Positions 1 through 22,600 of a stretch of DNA of 64,000 bases are shown in pieces. Source of the DNA: Acanthaster planci (taxonomy: Eukaryota; Echinodermata; Asteroidea; Valvatida; Acanthasteridae); the NCBI RefSeq assembly GCF_001949145.1, contig NW_019091456.1, positions 367,503 to 431,502 on the forward strand. Reading direction: 5' to 3'. The notes below the pieces were generated by a model. The model saw nothing but the letters and a program-made list of their open reading frames with translations. It was not told the DNA's origin and did no database searches. The stretch's first letter is position 1. Each line of letters opens with the position of its first letter. The position numbers and the translations under genes are program-made.

Positions 1-8592
<8,592 letters not shown>

Positions 8593-8899
8593 CTTTAGGC
8601 CTCACTTTCAAAATTAACAAAAACCTCACATGTCTATGCACATGTGTCTCTGGAAGTGACAAGCTGACCAACAACACTTCCCCTTTTTTTTTTCCTGGAA
8701 AAGCTCCTCCTCAGATTTTCGAGCCCGCCCTCTATTGAAAAAACCCAGCGCATTGCATGATGGGAAGGAAATACTTTTGCCCGAAAGTGGTCTTATGGAC
8801 AGCTTCATTCGCTGACTGGTGTGCTTTGTCTCGTTAACGAAACATCCAAACTTTCTTTAAAAATCGAAAAACTCTTTCTGTTTTTTTAATTGAATAAAG
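8593..8899. promoter_or_regulatory. Putative bidirectional promoter between MAP3K7 and IFT88
   Basis: MAP3K7 starts at 8592 on the minus strand and IFT88 is transcribed away from it on plus. A strong splice donor (AAAG then GTAAGTG, exon edge 8899) on the plus strand could end a non-coding first exon of IFT88, whose first coding exon has a clean acceptor at 10618-10619. The stretch 8593-8899 would then hold both transcription starts. No TATA box is obvious. The existence of the 5' exon is inference. Confidence 0.4.
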
Positions 8900-9013
8900 G
8901 TAAGTGTTTTTGTATATTTACATGTGTAGTTATTGTTATAAGACACAATGATAGATTAACCAAATCGGAGAAAGCAACTCCAACTTGCTTGCATGACTTG
9001 CGAGCGGCGTCCC

Positions 9014-9027
9014 GTTTCCATGGATAT
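9014..9027. promoter_or_regulatory. Candidate RFX X-box near the IFT88 5' end
   Basis: GTTTCCATGGATAT has a perfect left half and centre of the RFX X-box (GTTNCCATGGNAAC) and two mismatches in the right half. X-boxes bound by RFX factors drive many IFT genes including IFT88. The site lies about 115 bp downstream of the putative non-coding first exon, so its position is plausible but not decisive. Confidence 0.3.
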
Positions 9028-10056
9028 GATTGACATTACAATGTACCTCCAGAACTGTAAGGTTTATACAAAGTTTAAAATAACAAACCTTGAAGATAGC
9101 CCCTGTACAAACTCCCATAAACACTTTTGGCTGTTTTGATTCTGCCAACTTACTCTCCCATCACATGATGATTTGTGCTGCCAAATTTCATACATGTACA
9201 TGATGTAGGCTATATGCCTTCGCTTCTTGGTGAAGTTACATGTAGATGTCAGATTGGGAGGTTCTACTTCAAGAATTCTAATAAGACTACTCCATGTGAC
9301 TTAGAGCCGACACGGTTTACATGGTGTTGTAACACTTTGGGGTTTTGGAAAGTGCTCTGCTACAGTGCCAGGGTCAGGTAGTTGTACCTCAGTTTGTGCT
9401 TTTTACCCTTAAAGTCAGACCCTCATAATGAACTTCTACCGATATCGACCATCCGGGTTCCAGTGTATTTTGTAGAATTTAACCCATATTATTGTCTTCC
9501 TTAGTCTGTCCATTTGTTTTCAACATGTTCAATTTTCGGTGAGTTTGCATATTACATTTATAAATCATTCACATAAAACAAACTCGCCCATGGAAAAGTG
9601 ACACTTTCCATGCCTACTTGTAGCCATTTCTTGGGGACTGAGGACCATGCACATGTATGATCTGTACATTATTTCAACTTTGCCCTTGGTGGGAAGCCCC
9701 CACAAACCCAGGGACTTGAGGGAGTTGATCCTGATCATGCTCGACTAATTTTTTTACCAAACGATTTACTTTTTCAAAAGAAACTCTAGGGATGCTTCTT
9801 GTGCTACAGAGCTCAGCTGAAAATTTTCACTTGAATAAGCCTGTTGCGAGTTAAATTTGAAGAAAATCTGGTGGAGGTTTTTCTTTCAAAAACCCTCTTT
9901 CAGGGTAGGCATATAGATGTACAAAAAAAAAAATCTGTTAACTCCATGGCAAGAAAGCTTTAAATATATTTGATTGGAAGACACATCTTCTAGCAGCCGT
10001 TAAATTTTTTGGTCATCTGATGCACCTTTCAAACTCGCTCCATGACAACTATTTCA

Positions 10057-10244
10057 TGGCTCAGTGTGAGCACTCCAACAAAGTCAAGCATTTGTATTCA
10101 GGAAGTAAATGTGGAATGGAATTGAGCAAAATGCCTCAAATCAAAGAAATTGGCTCAGTGTGAGCACTCCAACAAAGTCAAGCATTTGTATTCAGGAAGT
10201 AAATGTGGAATGGAATTGAGCAAAATGCCTCAAATCAAAGAAAG
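10057..10244. repeat. Perfect 94-bp tandem duplication
   Basis: A 94-bp unit beginning TGGCTCAGTGTGAGCACTCC occurs twice head to tail (10057-10150 and 10151-10244) with no mismatch that I can see. It lies in the spacer or 5' intron upstream of the first IFT88 coding exon. Perfect identity implies a recent duplication or an assembly artefact. Confidence 0.9.
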
Positions 10245-10633
10245 CCATGGAATTTGATTGGCCTGACAGAGAAAGTAGTCAGTCTATTTTTTTGTTCACA
10301 TCTGACACATCTTCAACAACAATAAAGACGTGTTAAACTGGAAAGAGATCGTAATAATTATCCTTGAATCTAGAAAAAAATCATTGGGATAAACTGGGTA
10401 AAATTAATGAATTCTGTTTACATGAAATGCTTGAAATCCAGACATGTCTCAGTGAGCATTAATTAATGCTGACATTTTTGAGGCCTAATATAAAGAAAAT
10501 GGATCAAAAAAATTAAGACAGAAATTTATTAGAAATTACACTAACATAATATCAAATTACAGTTGAAATGCAAGTAGTTTATATCATTCCAGAGTTTTTG
10601 CTCAATCATTTGATCTTAGGAAAGCCTCCCAAG

Positions 10634-13600
10634 ATGATGGAACAAGTCCATTTAGCTGGGGAAGAAGAGGATGAATTGTACTCTGGCTACAATGACTACA
10701 ACCCACTCTTCGATACAGAGGTTGGAGTGATGGCATGTTGTGTGTATACTGGACTAATATTAACCCTCCTATGCTGAAGTCACTCGTTGGGTCACTTGGT
10801 AAACACCTCAAAGAAGCACAGCTGTGTTGTGTTGTGCACTGCACCNNNNNNNNNNNNNNNNNNNNNNNNNNNNNNNNNNNNNNNNNNNNNNNNNNNNNNN
10901 NNNNNNNNNNNNNNNNNNNNNNNNNNNNNNNNNNNNNNNNNNNNNNNNNNNNNNNNNNNNNNNNNNNNNNNNNNNNNNNNNNNNNNNNNNNNNNNNNNNN
11001 NNNNNNNNNNNNNNNNNNNNNNNNNNNNNNNNNNNNNNNNNNNNNNNNNNNNNNNNNNNNNNNNNNNNNNNNNNNNNNNNNNNNNNNNNNNNNNNNNNNN
11101 NNNNNNNNNNNNNNNNGCAAAGGAGGGTTAATAGCCCAGACTTTGCCTGCTGCAGCAAAGTACAATAGACTGTGCACAAGCTGGATGCAGTTCGTTGCAC
11201 TGGGGCATCATGATCCAACTTGGGTGACACCTTGGGGGTAGGGGCGGGGTGGAGGAGGGGGAAAGTTCATTTCAAGAGTTCAAAGGGCGAAGGGGTTACA
11301 GGGACATCTTGGGGAAAGGGGTAGGATTTAGGAAAGTAAAGCTTAGTTATTGTTACTTTACATTTGGCATGAATTGCCTGAGGTTAAAGGTCACTGGGAT
11401 ACATAACAGTGTCTCAACAGTTTATTGGACAGAGGTGGGTTTCCAGAGATTCAAGGTTTCTGTCAAACTTGCCATGGGAGTAAATGGCTCAGTATGGAGG
11501 TGAATCTTGCTTAGAATTTGCAGAGCCATTTTTAAGTAAGGCTTTTGTAACAGTTTGGTGGTCGTCGTGATCCGCGTTAGACGTGTGCTTGTATATTTGG
11601 GGGCTTCTAGAGCCGTTCTGGGCAAAACATTCGGAAGATGAAATTATGCCGTCTGTTATTTTACAGAATCTACAAGAGGATGAAGGTTTTCAAAATGCAG
11701 TCAAGACGAGCCATGGGCGTCGTCCTCCAGTAAGTATGCTATTGGATTATGCCGTGTATGGTTTGGTCTATATAACATACGGTAATCTAGGATAAGAATG
11801 CATTTATGGGTTGTTTTCTTTTGTAGATGACAGCAACACGTCAGTTTGCGATACAGCGTGGGCAGATGGGCACAGCTGCTGGGGTAAGTCATCTACCCTG
11901 AAGAATAATTGCTTACACAGTCTTATTTCACTAAAAAACCAGACAGGACAAGACGTGTTGTTCATACACTAGGCAGAGGCATGTACAACAAAGGACCGAA
12001 GTGATAACCATCAAGAAAGGAACACTTTCTTTCTCTTTTTGTTTGTCCTGTGCCAACATTTATAACTATCGAGTGTATACCCGCATATTTAAGTTCATTG
12101 TTAGAACCCTTTTATCTGGATGGGCATTGGTCTCAACCTTTGTACTAATTATTTGCTCACAAGGCCAAACTTTGATGATGTAGGGCCTGTCCAAATCAAC
12201 TGGCTGTGGCTAGGAGTAACACGCATCTGTGGGAAATGGCTATAGCCACTAGTGGATTCCATATGCCCATGTGTTTTTTTTAAGCTGTAGCCACAGCAAC
12301 AACTTTTAACACAGCCATAGCCCATTCAAAATAGCAAACTGTGTAAGTCACACAGTTGCCTCAGTCAGTTTATGGACTCTGAATCTTGAATGAAACAATA
12401 CCCTGGATGAAATCAGAAAACACCTTCCTCACAATTTCTCTTGTTACTGTTAGGCTCGTCTCAAGACTGGTTTAGTATCATCAATGGGTGCTCGCCCTAC
12501 CACAGGCATTGCTGCTGCAGTAAGTATCACCCAGAATGGAAAACTCATAAATTACAAGAAAGCTCAAAGTCTCTGATTAACAACAAACCAGTAACACTAT
12601 GAAATTTGACTGTCAGCAGTCAGGTTTCTCTGAATTTGAAGCCTCAGGAAGAATTTACTTTTAAAGTAGCAAAGTAGCATTCTCCTCAAAAAGAAGTTTT
12701 CCTTAAAGCTACCCTTACCTTTGTTGACCATGACAATAAACCACCCGTAACTGTCCCTTTAAGGATGGCAGTGTCGCCAGACCAATGACTGCAGTCAAGG
12801 CAGCTGGCTATTCTTCCACTGGACGTGGTCAACAGTTTGACCCCATGAACCAAGCCTCCAAAGGTCCAGCCCCACCACTGGAGACAAAGAGTGAAGACAC
12901 GTAAGTGGAATACACTCTAAAATAAAAATGCTCAAGAAACATTTTATAAGCGAATCAGTCCTAAGTAATTACCTATTTCATTTTAAGATGAACTTTACCC
13001 GACCGCAAATAAATAATATTTCCCTAAATTTGGGGTCTGATGTTGGTGTCCCTGTTACATCTGAAATGTTTGAGATTTAATGCAGGGCACGTTAATGCTT
13101 TGCATCTCCAAGAGTTATGTAAAGTTCTTAGTGAGCAAACACTAGTGTGAAGTCACTTTTATTGATGCTTGAATGGTAAATGAGCAATCAGGTCGACAGG
13201 GAAACTTTGCTTTGGAGTTTTAACTTTGGATTTCCATACCTGAAGTGCCAGTAAAGTTCTCTAAAGATATTTTAGAAAATGCCTGTCAAATCTGTGGGTG
13301 CCCCCCTCCGCTGTAACTCGTTTGATTCACTGGAGATCTTAAATTTACTGCAAGTATGCAGTATTTTGCAACACTGATGTCAGCCATCTGCTCATTTTGA
13401 ATTTACTCAATTTTAATTTAACATGGAAACGGGTCCAGAAAGTCTCTCTAACTTTTCCCACAAAGCCCCGAAGAAAAGATCAAGAACCTGGAGAAGAAAG
13501 TCAACGCGCTGATCGAGGAAAGCTGCATGGCCAACAGCAGGGGAGAGCTGAGCCTGGCTTTGGAGAAGGCAAAGGAGGCAGGGAGAAAAGAACGGATGTT

Positions 13601-16600
13601 AGGAAGACAGAGGGATGAACTATTCAACGGGGAACAGGTCAACCTAGACCAGACGTACTCAGTGAGTTGACAGTAGAGTCACACTAATAGATTTCTCTGC
13701 AGGAGCTCAGTAATTTTCTGTGATCCCACAGAGGTGCTCTAATTGAGACCAATCGTAGAGATATTTCTATAAATCGCAAATTTGAGACTTGTGGCTTCCA
13801 ACTTGGAGCATTTCGTTCACATGAAACTCCAACCTGTGAGCCTCTTTTGCATAGAGGTGAATGGCTATACTTAGACCTCAGTGAGTGCATGGGTTTACTC
13901 CTATTTTGGGGTTATTTTGGGGGAAGGGTGAATAAACAAACCTCATGTGGTTATTAAACCCTCATGAAATTGTGGCCGTAATCTTGAATTCCCAGTGAAG
14001 CACAAGAGGCCAACTTCTTCCTAAAAGTTATGGGCTGTGATATTTCTGTCCAGTTTTGCACTATTTTCTATGAGGTTCTATGAGCTTGAGGTTCCGTAGG
14101 TCATTTTTAGGTGAATTCCTCAATCATTTGGCTGTGGCTGTCAGATGTGCAAGCCGGTGCTGCGTAGTATGTTCATGACGCATGACGCGATGACACATGA
14201 CGCGTTTATGACGCGATGAACATGTGGGACAGGAACAGGTTCACACAGTCACAAGAAAAAAGTCAAACAAAAATTATGTCTTCTGTCACACTGCCATGTT
14301 CTCAGTTGACCCGTGTCATACACGTAATGATGTCACGTTCTGTTTACATGTGCGCTTTCCTACGTGGGCTCAGGGATCATTACCTACTTCACTGCCATGA
14401 GAAAGCACATAAAGCGTGATGCCATTATGTTGTAGGTTTGTTTGTCCAAGCAGTGATGTCAGTTAAGTGCAAGTAACGCAACAAAAATGTTCAAAATCGA
14501 CCAAAGCCCACATTAAACTTGTTTCTGGTTGTGTCAATGAACAAAAGCCCCCAAATTAGAGTTAACTGTAAAGAAGTAATTACTGATCATGCACGAAAAG
14601 TGAGGGGGATTCAGAATTAGTTTTGGAGGAGAAGAAAGCGTTTGTAGGTCAGATTTGAAACCAGTTAGCTAACCAGCGATTGAACTAAGGTCATCGCAAG
14701 AAGGACATACATGGTGACCTGTGTGATAGTGTTTCACCAACGGGGCTATGAAGTATTGATATTTCTACAAACTACAGACTAGCTGGGGCCAATTTCATAG
14801 AGCTGCTTAAGCACAGAATTTGCTTTAGCGTGAAAACAGCTTGTTTACAACTCAGGTTACCAGCCAGAACTCCATGTGATGTATATTGTTCTTGAATGGT
14901 ATTTGGCTGTCTTTTGGTTAGCATGACAATCACATAGATTTTGAGCTGGTAACCTTTATTTTTAAGCAAGGTTGTTTGCGCTTAAGCAAATTTTGTGCTT
15001 AAGCAGTTTTACGAAATTGGCCCCTGCTGCAGACTTTGTACCAACTTGAAGGAATGCACAATTCAGCCGGGGTGATCAGTTAGTACCACTGTGCTAACCA
15101 ATCTCAATTGCTGCCTGTCTCAGCTCAACTATACCATTTCCATTTTTGGCCTCTGTGGGATTCGAGCCCGCCCAATACAATCCATTACCAAAGTCAGTCT
15201 TTTCTCTCTACAGGTGCTGTTTAACGTAGCCAATCAGTACGAAGCTAACGAGATGTTCCAGGAAGCCCTCAACACCTACCAGGTCATTGTCAAGAACAAG
15301 ATGTTCTCCCATGCGGGCCGGCTGCGCGTCAACATAGGCAACATCTACTTTAAGCAGAGGAACTTCCCCAAGGCCATCAAATACTACCGAATGGCTCTGG
15401 ACCAGGTCCCAAATACACACAAGGAGATGAGGTAAGCTGTCTGGGATCCTTACAAGAATTCATGCTTAATGGATTGTAGAATAACCAGTGTTGTGGAGTC
15501 CATCACAAGTCCCTGTAAGTCCAGCCCAAGTCATTCAGTTGTTACAAGAGCATTCCTTTATCATTGTTCACCCTGTTGCTTATGACTGGTCTTGTGAAAG
15601 GACTTTTGAAGGGACTTGTGAAAGGACTCGACTGCAACATTGGGAAGAACTGTAGAATCAGGCGTACGCAGTGTTTGTTTGTGCACAGTGCGCATAAGCC
15701 CCTGCAGTACCTGCATATGGGAGGAGTGTTCCTTAGCATGGGTACTCGACCAAATGGTGTCCTGGTTACCCTCACTAACATTTATGTTATTACTTGGAAT
15801 GTACTTAATCAAGGATGGAATTCATCTGAGTTGTTTGTGAGAAATTTCTGTGACAACATGATTGGTAAATTTGACACGGAGGCAAAGTTTAAAACGTTTT
15901 TTTTTTCTTTTTAATGTTTTGCAATAGCTAGTCCATACTTAATTAATGCAGATGCCATCGCAGAGCAGATGTGATGTCATAAAACATATTTTGCAGAATC
16001 TGTTTAAGAATCGAAATTTGGGTTTTTGTCTTTGTAACAGTTCCTGACCATGTTTTCTCACTAGTGTGTGCATCTGCTTTTGTACTTCGTACGCAGAAAA
16101 CCTTGAATTTTCACAGGAGGCCATGGCTCCTTATCACTTGTATTTGTAACGGTGTTCCTGCCATCTTGAAATGTTCCCACAGACATCACAGCTTTCAAAA
16201 TTTAAAAACAAAGTCACACTTTAGGAAAAGAGGACATGTTTATCTGAAGTTTCTGTTGTAATGCCAATAGACAATGAATAGGCTCCACCGATTCCGCAGT
16301 CATGTTACTTTTATGTAACAAAAGCACTTTGTGTCATCCGCAGGATTAAAATCATGAAGAACATTGGCATTGTGTTTGTGAAGATGGGTCAGTATAGCGA
16401 CGCCATCACATCCTTTGAACACATCATGTCTGAGAAGCCAGACTATGAGACAGCCTTCAATCTACTGCTGTGCTACTACGCTACGGGAGACCGTGATAAG
16501 ATGAAGAAGACATTCCAACAGCTTCTGGCCGTAGATCTGAATCTAGACGACGAGGATAAATATCTACCACATCCTGTAAGTACACAGACAGGCTGAAAGC

Positions 16601-19600
16601 GTGACGAACAAACAACTCAGAGCTACATTAACTTCAAATATTTAACACCTGTGATCATTGCTAGAGTCTTCAGTCATGAATATTCATTGTTCTGGTTCGA
16701 CTCATTAAAGAGAATGGCTTAGAGGAGGGTCTTAAAATAAACGAACGTTCACTGCTGTCTTCTGCATTTGCTTCCAAGTTTTCAATTATGAATATTCATA
16801 GCTGAGGTTCAGGTTGTGAATTCATGGCAATTCCTCATTTCTGATTAAAACCTCTTCCTTTTTTCAGGACGACAAACATGCCAATCTGGTCCTTGAGGTC
16901 ATCAAGAACGATGCGCTGAGAGAGGGAGAGAAAGAAACGTGAGTTCATTTTTGTCTTCAACATGTTCTTTGAATTGTTCCAAGCAAGTTTAAATTCTGTG
17001 CAGCACTGATGTACTTGATGTTGCGTCAAGGTGATGGGAACTTTGGTGACAAAGAGAAAGGCAAGGGCAAAAGCACGATGTGCCTGGCAGCCATACAAAG
17101 TTGCTACAGATTTGCAACACTGCTGGTGTGTACTCTACACAAGACATGTATGGATGGGCACATGCGTATGGGACCAAGTTAGGTCAGTGAGCATTCGTTG
17201 ACTGCTGGTTGATTTTCCTTGATAACCTCTATATCCCAGACATCAGGCAAGAATAACGAGTGGTTACCAAGGGGTTGCTGATTGAATATGGGCTAGCATT
17301 ACGCCAAGTTGCTTGGTAAAAAATCGTCCTCTAACTTATGCATGGAACCCAGTTGCAGCTGGGCTGTTAAACAGGAATTTGTTTGAACCCTTCTGTGAAT
17401 GTGTATTATGTTTTCAATTTCCTCATGTTTGTAGCAAGGAAGGCATGGAACGTTGTGTAATGGCTGGAGCTAAGCTGATTGCCCCAGCCATTGAGCAGAG
17501 CTTCTCAGCTGGATACGATTGGTAAGAATCTAATGACAAGAAGACCAATTAGAGGATATTTCTTGAGGTCAGGTGCATGTCAGTAGTTTTACAATCTCTG
17601 TGTGACACACAGCAGTTAGTGCTCGTGCAGGTCTTATGTCAAATGCCATGTTGGCTAATAGAATCCCGCACAAGAAGTTTAATGATACATGTACATGAGC
17701 ACTTTGCCATCCTAAGACTGGTGCTCCTAGGAATAGTTCTTTCTGCAGCCAGGGTAGTAACCGGTAATCTTTCAAGGCTGCAATGGACCGTCCATTTGCC
17801 ACATCAAAGTCATAGTTTCTTGTAACTATGGTTGGCTATCGTCAGAAGAAAAAGACAATAATTTACAAAGTGCTGACAAACCTCATACAGCTGTTAAAGC
17901 CGTACGTGACAAATGCTGCTTTAAAATACCAAATGAAAATATTTCTCCCTCCACAATACTTACGGAGCTAAAGTGTATTTTGAGGCCAAGTCGAGGGGGA
18001 GCTTCCTGCAAATTTCTGCCATGCGTACAGATTGCTGAATAATAGTTGACGTTTGTAGCCACAAGTAAGGTCTGTTCGCCCCCCTTGAGGGGTCATTCCT
18101 GCTCCCCGGTTGTTATTGAAGTGTTCACTGTGGAGGTATTGGCACAGTGTGTCTTCTTGGTTGTCATGTTCTTCCTGCCTCCTTCAGGTGTGTGGATTGC
18201 GTCAAGCAGTCGGCCTACACAGATCTGGCCAATGACTTGGAGATTGAGAAAGCCATCATGTATCTCAAGCAGAAGGAATTCTCACAGGTAAAATCTGCAT
18301 TTGAAATCATGAGTTGGAAACACCGTCTTAAATTGCTGGAAAGAACGAGGGGTCAATGTATTTGTATATTGGTGATGACTTATTAAATAAAACTAAGGAA
18401 ATCTGATCACACTTTGCACTCTAGTTGGTCTGCCAAGAATATTATTGTCATTGCTTAACATTTCAAAACTGAAAAAGCAATTCCAAATGGTAAATTAAAA
18501 TTGGTTTCATCTGTTTCCAGTTTGTTTTCTTGAGTATCTCATCAATAGGTCTCTCTCAAATGTCGTCAGTTTCTACAGATAACCACATGCACCAGCATAT
18601 TAGACTCTCCCGTGACGCACATCGGCTGCAGTGTATTATGAAGATATTTGGGTCAGCACGAATAGAGTATTTGAACACTGCGCGCAGATGCACCTGTTGG
18701 CATTGTATGCACAGTTGTAATTTTCCTTCCAAGATGGCGTGCTATCAGAGAGATCAACAGACCCGTTCACTGATTACATTATGCTTTGTTCACATATACA
18801 CGTTCCTATGGGCGTGCTGAAAGCCTAATGACGTAGTTCATGGCACAAACTTGTCAATTTAATAAAAAAGTGTATTTTTTTGGGGGGGGAGAAGTACAGA
18901 CAGTGCAACTTTGATTTGGTGTATGTTTTTTCTAAGGCTGTGGAGGTTCTCAAGACATTTGAGAAGAAAGATTCCAAGTGTGCTTCAGTGGCTGCCACCA
19001 ACCTCTCCTTCATTTACTTCTTGCAATCCGAGTACCAGCTAGCAGAGAAATATGCCGAAGTTGCCATGACGGCAGATAGATACAATCCAGCAGGTAGGAA
19101 GGACCAAGAAACAAACTGCCCAAACCGCCCTGTCTGATGGCCACACAGTTTGAAATATAAGTGGTGATAGCTGGTCATTTTAGTGAGGACTTTCAAATGC
19201 TTACAACTTAAGCATGTTTTAAGGTAGTTATGTACAATTGAACTAAACAAACATTTAATAACTCTTGAGACTTTTTGGCCTACAACTTTCTGAAACTCTC
19301 TAAAGTCCGTTTTCTGCAGGAAACTAAAGGCATATTTTTCTACTTCGATTTTTGCTGGGCATGGAGTCCCACTTGAAGTGATAGTGGTCGAGTATACACG
19401 GCCTTTCCTTAGTCATGTCAAATTGACTAAAACCTCACCAGTAGGCTGTGTAAAGTGTATGGGAAGACATCCGATGGGTCTATGGATGAGGAAATGTAGA
19501 GCTGTTAACTATTACCACAACTTTCCTGATAAGGAAAACTTCAGATTGTGTCAGACTTTAAGACATGACTATTTAATTGTGCCAGCAACCCCGGCTAAGC

Positions 19601-22600
19601 CAAAGTCCTCTCTTCTTTTGATAAAATAACTTGAGGCTGAGGAAAGCGCCGGAGAGTTCATTGCACTGCAGTATTATTAGTCTAGAATGGCCTGTGTGAT
19701 TGAATGTGTTTACAGCTCTGGTCAACAAGGGTAACTGTCTGTTTGTGCAAGGGGAGTTAGAGAAATGTCGTGAGTACTATCAGGAAGCACTGAGGACCGA
19801 GGCATCATGCACTGAAGCACTCTACAACCTTGGTAGGTTATCAACAAATGTGTAAGTCCTTAACCCCTTCGCGCCGGGAAGCGGCTATAGCCGCCGTAAA
19901 AATTGAGATCCTCAGCCCGCATTTCAGCTATTATTCTCGGCCCACGCTCGAGTGAACACGGTGAAAGAAGGCAGACCCTGGCTCTTGTATATATGGTGAT
20001 TGGCCTTTGTCTGTTGCCAAGAAATGAAAAGACCGAATTTGCATCATAATCACCGGCTTCACAGTAGTCCCCACTTTGAAAAGAGGCAACAGGAATGTGG
20101 AAGCTTGAGTAGAGCCGCGTGCCACCAAACAGTCAGCCTTTTCACTGTGTAATTCAAAGTGAGCAGAGCACGCAGGGCCACAAACCGAGAATTTTCGGTT
20201 TGGCAGATGGCCTTCGGGACAAATTGAGGCTGGAATTCTCTGAGTCGGCTTTCAGAAAAAAATTCCCGTCGTCAAGGGGTTAAAGTGTGGCTGCAGTGAA
20301 TTTTTTAATAGCTACACAATTTATCTACAACTTTGTACTCTTCTGCTATGTATGAAAAATCTTTTCCAATATTATTTGGTTAAATGCATTGAACAGTGCA
20401 CTTTTTTAAGCACTTAAATTATATGTGCTTTCTAGGACAACTGAGGGCGCTGTTGCTTTGATGTCATCCAGGGAAGACTTGGTTCAGTGTGTAGATTCTT
20501 CTGTTCAAATCTTACTGAAAACATTACTGCTTATTGCTATGCCAGCGACCAGCTATGAATCAGCAAAGAAGAGAAAATTAAGTCCAGCAAAATCTAAAAA
20601 AATGCAGAACTTTTTTGTTTATGAATCAGTGTAACTCTGAGGCCTTCTGCCTAGGGTGACATCACAGTGTTGTTCATGAATATGGAAACATGACCAAAAA
20701 AAGGCAGTCAAATATCCTTTGAAATAGTCAACTTTAGTTTCAAGTTTCATTTCACTGAGACACAGAGGTTCATTTTAAAGGTTTGTACTGAAACAAATTG
20801 ATTGTAGCTATTTATACCCTCCAATGTGCAAAACAATACGGTCGTTTCACAATAGTGGGCCTCCAAGAGTTTGCAAGGCGTCGACCAATCGCAATGCGCG
20901 AAATTTGTCAACCCAATGCACGTTTCGAAAGGGTCGACAAATTTGGCGCGTTGTGATTGGCCAATGCTTTACAAACTCTTGGAGGCGCACTATTGTGAAA
21001 CGACCGTATTCAAGGGAAGAACAAGTGGCATAATGCCAAGCAACACTGACTGGCAGCAGAGGTCTTTGATAGAAAATTGTACAGCCTCTCAGTGAGGTTT
21101 AGGATGTTACAAGATAAAAAAAATGATAATAAACAGGAAAAGTTGTTGTGCATGTCTGTACATAAATGTCCTTCGTTGTTCGCGTAGATGTTCACGTAGA
21201 ACTTGCTGATAAGCCTGTTGCTGGTTGGATTTGTTGCTTCTTGTGATTGATGAATATTATACACATCTTGACAGACCCTCTGTTATCATCCATGAAGGGC
21301 CTGTCCTATAAATAGGATATTGAGCCACATATTGAGGATGACATTACAAAAAGAAAAGTGAAATTTGTGCCTGTGGAAATCAGATCATTGAAAATATCGA
21401 TCTTAATTCAGTCAGCTCAACACTTTGTGAGGCCCACTCTAAAATCCGACACTTGTAAGAAAAAAAACTGCTGCTTAATCTGAAAAGTTACAAGATTACT
21501 TGGACAGAAGACACCGGGCAGAAAGGGTCGAATAAAGGAGCAACTTTTGAAAGCTTTTTGACATTCTGAAAGAATTCTATACATTTTTGTGCCTAAGATA
21601 AATATTTATTTACTGATCCTGAGAAGCCTGGTTTACTGTGGGACATGATGTGATGAAGGCCTCCCCAATATTTTACTAACAGACTGGTTGGAATGACGAC
21701 AATGATACACCTGTAGCTTTCTCTAATTTTCAGGCCTTGTGAATAAGAAGTTGGGCCACCTTGAGGCATCCTTGGATTGCTTCTTGAAGCTTCATGCCAT
21801 CCTGAGGAACAATGCTGAAGTTTTGTTCCAGATAGCCAGCCTGTATCCTTTATATCTCCCTGTAGTTTTTCTCTTTTCTCTGTCGGTTGGCACACGCTGC
21901 TGTGTTATCGAGACAAGCTCAGGGGCCAATTGCATAGAGCTGCTTAAGTGCAAAATTTGCTGAAGCGCAAAAAAACCTCGCTTGCAAAACAAAGGTTACC
22001 AGCTCAACCAGGAATAGCATGGAAAGAAATATAGGCCTTTTGGTTTGGAGAGGTTGTGCAAGTCATTACTATACTGTGGGTTACTGACTATTACAAAACA
22101 GGTGCCTAGTTTATTCGAGTCTAATAAAAGCACGTCTCCGCAAAGAGTCCATGTCTACAGTATCCACCCTTTGAAGCCCAACACAAACTGAGTATCATCC
22201 TTAACCACACCCCTCTCAGCTATGACATGTTAGAGGATACGCCTCAGGCCACAGAGTGGTTCACCCAGCTGATCAGCATCGTACCCACAGACCCAGCAAT
22301 CCTCTCCAGGCTTGGCGAGCTCTTTGACAATGAGGGCGACAAGTCCCAGGCATATCAGTACCACTATGAGGTCAGGGAACCAAACGACGTTGAGATGTTG
22401 AAAGTGACTTCTTGATACAGCCACATTGGGCTTGCATGCAGGAAAAAGTGAACAATGTCATGAACAGACCTATACAACTTATCTGGTTTCTGATCTCGTT
22501 GTTTGGAAATGAAGGGTTTTTATGTCTGGAACATTGTTTCTCCTGTCTGTTCAAACACGAGAGAGAGCACCTCACAAAATGGTAGTGACCGCGTCAGTCT

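Noticed and set aside
9832-9870. Complete foldback element
   Set aside because: Only one arm end of the 24851-25212 family is present; treated as a fragment.
10602-11241. Long open frames spanning the N gap
   Set aside because: Created by unknown bases; not coding.
15208-15420. Minus-strand open frame
   Set aside because: Antisense shadow of the IFT88 exon 15214-15431.
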